Positions 60,653 through 64,000 of a stretch of 64,000 nucleotides of DNA are shown piece by piece. Made by a program: the position numbers and the translations under genes. The notes below the pieces were generated by a model. It had not been told where the DNA came from. It saw nothing but the letters and a program-made list of their open reading frames with translations, and did not search any database. Origin of the DNA: Polytrichum commune (lineage: Eukaryota > Streptophyta > Polytrichopsida > Polytrichales > Polytrichaceae); assembly GCA_950295325.1 (NCBI GenBank), contig OX485803.1, forward strand, positions 14,942,001 to 15,006,000. Reading direction: 5' to 3'. Numbering within the stretch: the first letter of the stretch is position 1; each line of letters begins with the position of its first letter.

Positions 60653-60679
60653 TCATAGTATTAGTAAGTGTAAGAAAAA

Positions 60680-61420
60680 TGCTTGGATTATGAGCAGGTT
60701 TTTTCGTTCTTTGTGTGTTGTGTGTTGTTATTTTTTATTTTTCTTTATTTTAGTGTCTAGATTTGTTATGTGGTTTGGGTGTTCAGTGGTTCTTTTTTGT
60801 GGTTTTTTGGGATGCGTAGTTTTGTATTTGTTTCTTTTTTCTTTTTCTTTTTTATTTTGTTATTTTGATTTTGGGCGAGGCCGGTAGGCCGAGCCCGTCT
60901 TAGGTGGTTTTCGTTGATTCTGTTTTGTGTTTTTGTGTTTTTGTGTTTTGGGGGATTGTTTGAGAGGATTGGGGTGATGTTGTGGGTTGTTGTTTTTGTA
61001 GTGGTATGGTGTGCGTTTGTTTGTTTTCTTATTGATTTTTGTGTTTGATATGGTTTTGGTTTTTTATTTGTATTTTGAAGGTGTGCTTTGGTTATGTTTG
61101 TTTGTTTCTTGTGTTTGTTCGTAGTGTTTATGTTTATTTTTGGTAAGGTTTTACGTATATTATTTTGGTTTTGTTTTTTGTTTTATTTGGTCATTGGTTT
61201 TGAGAGATGTTTTGTTTTTATTGTTGTGGTTATTTTTTATAATTTTGGTTGTTTGTGTTTGTTTGTGGTTTTCTTGGTTTTTGTTGTTTTGGTTTTGGCT
61301 ATCAATCTTTTCTTGTTTATTATTTTGCTTTGTTCCTATGAGTTTTGGTTTGAAGCATAGTTTTAGGTGGGTTTTGAGGTTTGGGTGGGGTTTGGGTATT
61401 TTTGGCTTAGTTTTATTTAT
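60680..61420 (-). other. A+C-rich linker between ORF1 and ORF2
   Basis: The minus strand is almost free of G and T over long runs (the plus strand reads ttttggttttgt-like). Read as protein it would be K/N/T/Q/P-rich. Stops occur in all frames. It may be a low-complexity tail of ORF1 or an intergenic region. The strand skew is the strongest in the window. Confidence 0.55.
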
Positions 61421-62752
61421 TTATTGGTTTTTTATGAGTGTGTGTTTGGTTAATGTGCTTTGGATGTCCAACATTTGCTTCTTCAATTTGTCGTTGATGT
61501 CATCTACATAGTTGTGGGCCTCTTTGACTATGTCATCCTTCAAGACCTTCATCTCTTCGTGTAGTTCAAGCTTGAGTTTCTTATTACCTTCTTCAATGGC
61601 CTCGTTCATGATGGTAAAAACTTCGCTTTTGGTGGCATTCTTCTCACCTTGGTTTTGGTTTTGGATTGCTTCAATGGTGTTCACCAAGCAAGTGTTAGTA
61701 TCTTTAAATCCAAACTTAACCAACAAGTCTTTGGAAGGCTTGTCAATACCCTCAAGACTTCTACGGTGTGGAGTGATTTCCACATGATAAACAACAATTT
61801 ATTCGTCTTTTCCTACAAACTTTTTGTATACAAAGGGGTTGAGGCATTCAACATTTGCACTACCATTGTGTCTAATCCCATCTTGCTTGTGGAACTAAAT
61901 GGAGACAACATTCTTGGTTCCAATTATCTTCCAAATTTCAAGAGATGTGTCATCTATGCTCATCAAGATGGGAAGGTTATAGAAGGTGAGAGTTAGAGCT
62001 TCTTTCCTTTGTTTTTGCTCCAAGGTAAGAGAAGGCCCTTCCTTCACTTGTCCTTCCAAAATTTCATGGTGTGTTGCAACTTGAAGTTCTTGAATTTTCT
62101 TGGTTTGTGAGGGAGTTGGTGCAACAATGTAAGCACGGTTGTTGGAAGTGCCCTTTTGCACCTCTACAATCTCAAATTCATAACCTCTTTTAAAACTATT
62201 CTCTAAAACATCCTTGAAGAGCATGTGTGAAGAGACACCAATCAAAGTTTCGCTAGTGATTTTCATTGAAAGGTTGTTCTTCATAGCTATGGAGTGGTAA
62301 GTCTTACCTACCTTTCCAAGAGTACCTTGGGTTGATTTCGGGTCCAATTGTAGAATGAATGGTCTAAGTCCTTTCAACAAGGCCACCCCATCAATTTTAG
62401 GGTGGAGAAGGTGGATTTTGGCAATTCCCGCCCAAATTCCTTTCTCCCCACCTCTCTTAACACTCATGCACATGATAGATATGGGCTCAATAAGATTAGT
62501 GCCAAGTGGTATTTGCATAAAATCAAGTATTGTTCTTACTAGTTCTTTCACATGGTTGTGTAGGAGAGGGGTGTTAGGTAACTGAAATTCAATAGCAACA
62601 TGGAAGTCCAAAGCGAGACATGTATTGGGATCAATAGGGATATCATATGGAATTTGTATTAAATTTAGGTGTTGTCCAAGGACACCATCCTCTCTCTTAC
62701 CTGGGTAATAGATTTGGGGTATCCTTCGGAAGGATATTGCGATCCCCTCCAT
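61421..62752 (-). pseudogene. LINE A ORF1
   Basis: One continuous reading frame of ~443 codons is broken only by TAG at 61895-61897 and TAA at 61799-61801; the frame before, between and after the stops is the same. The frame remains open further upstream to a TAG near 62820, so the true start is uncertain. The first ~285 residues include a region ending LTFYNLPILMSIDDTSLEIW, reminiscent of the RNA-binding (RRM-like) domain of LINE ORF1 proteins. The last ~100 residues (EAIEEGNKKLKLELHEEMKV and onward) form a charged, heptad-like coiled coil. No zinc knuckle is seen. The likely role was RNA binding and chaperoning of the LINE transcript. Confidence 0.72.
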
Positions 62753-64000
62753 TTCTTCCGCTTCCTTCCTTGGTACTCCCCTAAGTACCGTATCTTCAAT
62801 GGAATCACCATCGAAAAGCTATTCCATAGCCAATTTCTTTATGTTAGTAAAACAATACCAAATTTTTTTACGGAACCCTCGTTCCGGGACAATAGAATTT
62901 ACTTGTGGGCTTGTGGAATTTGGTGTAGAAATTTGTTCGGTGTTGTCTTATCTTGGGTTCTCTTGGTACCTATTTCTTTCGTAGCTTGATTCTCCTTTGC
63001 CTTCTCCGCTGTTAAGAAAAATATGCATTATCCGGTAAGCACGGGTTTTTTTTTTTTTTTTTTTTTTATGGTAGTGTTTAAAAATTTATAGTACCTTTCC
63101 CTTCTCCTAAACCCTTGTTGTAAATCCCTCTCAATATTGTCCTACTAAACTTCAGAATAATATAACTCTCACATAACTCATTGTCTTCAAGTGAAACTTG
63201 GTCCGCTTATTAAGTACCTTACTAAAAGTATCCACACCAAATTTCAGCACAAATGGAGCTCATACTAAAAATTTATGCGTGTTTTTCTAACTCTAACTTC
63301 CTAGCATGAATGTTGTGGTATAACATCCGGTCACTAAAACTTTAATAACTTCGAACCATTAAGTCCAATCAATCTCAAATTTTGACACATAATAGATAGA
63401 TAAGATTAGAAGGCAGTGTCAAATTTTTGTAGCCATAGCTATAATATTCAGAAAAATTCATATTTTCAAACATTATTATCCTAGTTGTCTTTGTTCCTAG
63501 ACACCCTTCAGTTCAACTTTGTATAACTTTTTCTCCCCAAAGACAGAAGCTTCGAAATTTTTATCTCAACTTCTATATCTCATAAAAAATATCCTCTCAA
63601 ATTTTCATAACAATCCAACACTCTAACCATTCATAATTTATAAATATTTCATTCCTAAGTTCTGCTCACTTAATAATGAATGAAACAATACAAATAGTGC
63701 ACTTAGTGCAACCTAGTCATTCTAAAATTTTCACCCCGTCATTCTCTTATATAGATGGGCTTCTTAAACACTTATTTTTTTTAAATGCTCAAAGTTCTTT
63801 CAACTCTATACAAGTACTAATTCCAAATGCTAATGTTCCTCCCTTTAACACACTTCTAACACCCCTTAAATACTCTTCTACCTTGCCTACTTCGGCCAAT
63901 AGAAAAAAATTAGGGTAAGGATTTCTAGAACCCCAAAAGGCTAACTAATAGGAGACATTTTGGGTAAAAAATTTCTAGAACCCTTATCTTGCTTGAAATA
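62753..64000. other. LINE 5' flank and A+T-rich DNA
   Basis: The sequence from 62753 to about 63000 may be LINE ORF1/5' UTR. A T-run of about 20 lies at 63048-63067. Near the window end, gggtaaggatttctagaacc (63914-63933) is repeated as gggtaaaaaatttctagaac (63961-63981). No gene is recognised. Confidence 0.45.

Larger units (their letters stand above)
53019..62752 (-). mobile_element. LINE A: near full-length non-LTR retrotransposon, inactive
   Basis: Minus-strand order: ORF1 (62752-61421), A+C-rich linker (61420-60680), 2A motif (60649-60623), endonuclease (about 60020-59080), reverse transcriptase (58440-57867, then 55865-55220 after an inserted LTR element), thumb, RNase H (about 54150-54030), Cys/His cluster (53690-53590) and a C-terminal domain (53546-53019). 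Total ~7.7 kb without the 1991-bp insertion. Its coding strand is strikingly A+C-rich, so the plus strand is G+T-rich from 53 to 61.4 kb. Endonuclease plus RNase H places it among APE-type LINEs (Jockey/I-like or plant L1 with RNase H); the exact clade is undecided. Stops and frameshifts throughout, plus the insertion, make it dead. Both ends are approximate. Confidence 0.9.

Noticed and set aside
60462-60887. 141-aa and similar Cys/Phe/Val-rich frames on the plus strand between 53 and 61.5 kb
   Set aside because: They are antisense shadows of the A+C-rich LINE, produced by G/T-rich plus-strand composition; the minus strand carries the real domains.

Overview
The window is nuclear DNA of a land plant. 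Two plant-style genes with spliceosomal introns sit in a large, gene-poor, A+T-rich background full of small inverted-repeat transposons, degenerate retrotransposons and simple repeats. The plant assignment rests on a plant-type eEF1B subunit whose promoter carries telo-boxes and a site II (TGGGCC) element. I cannot fix the lineage. The gene sparsity and an EXT1-like exostosin would fit a bryophyte, lycophyte or fern, but that is inference. Layout: 1-27.4 kb holds no gene I can support. It contains several PIF/Harbinger-like MITE families with TAA/TTA target duplications, foldback elements, other dispersed repeats and a ~41-bp minisatellite (15854-16524). 27.4-31.6 kb is a GC-rich leader followed by a two-exon GT47 exostosin-like glycosyltransferase (448 aa) whose intron holds a degenerate tandem repeat. 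31.6-42.6 kb is repeat-rich, with a solo LTR (35873-36845, TSD ACCTC) inserted in one of two inverted copies of another repeat. 42.65-45.0 kb is a decayed LINE fragment split by a TA-flanked pogo/Tigger-like element. 47.2-49.6 kb is a seven-exon eEF1B gene on the minus strand, with its stop codon split by the last intron. Three adjacent MITEs flank its promoter. 53.0-62.8 kb is a nearly full-length but dead LINE on the minus strand: ORF1, a very A+C-rich linker, then ORF2 with endonuclease, reverse transcriptase, RNase H, a Cys/His cluster and a C-terminal domain. Its RT domain is interrupted by a 1991-bp LTR-retrotransposon derivative with TSD CTAAG. The most interesting observation is a canonical 2A ribosome-skipping motif, GDIETNPGP, at the N-terminus of the LINE's ORF2, just ahead of the endonuclease domain (60623-60649, minus strand). 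2A motifs are known from trypanosome and animal non-LTR retrotransposons. I do not recall one from a land-plant LINE. Second is the inserted LTR element, whose 5' LTR has become a 442-bp-arm palindrome, apparently by a template switch at short microhomology. The two host genes are housekeeping-like (cell-surface or Golgi glycan synthesis; translation elongation) and share no pathway. The rest is a record of nested transposition.
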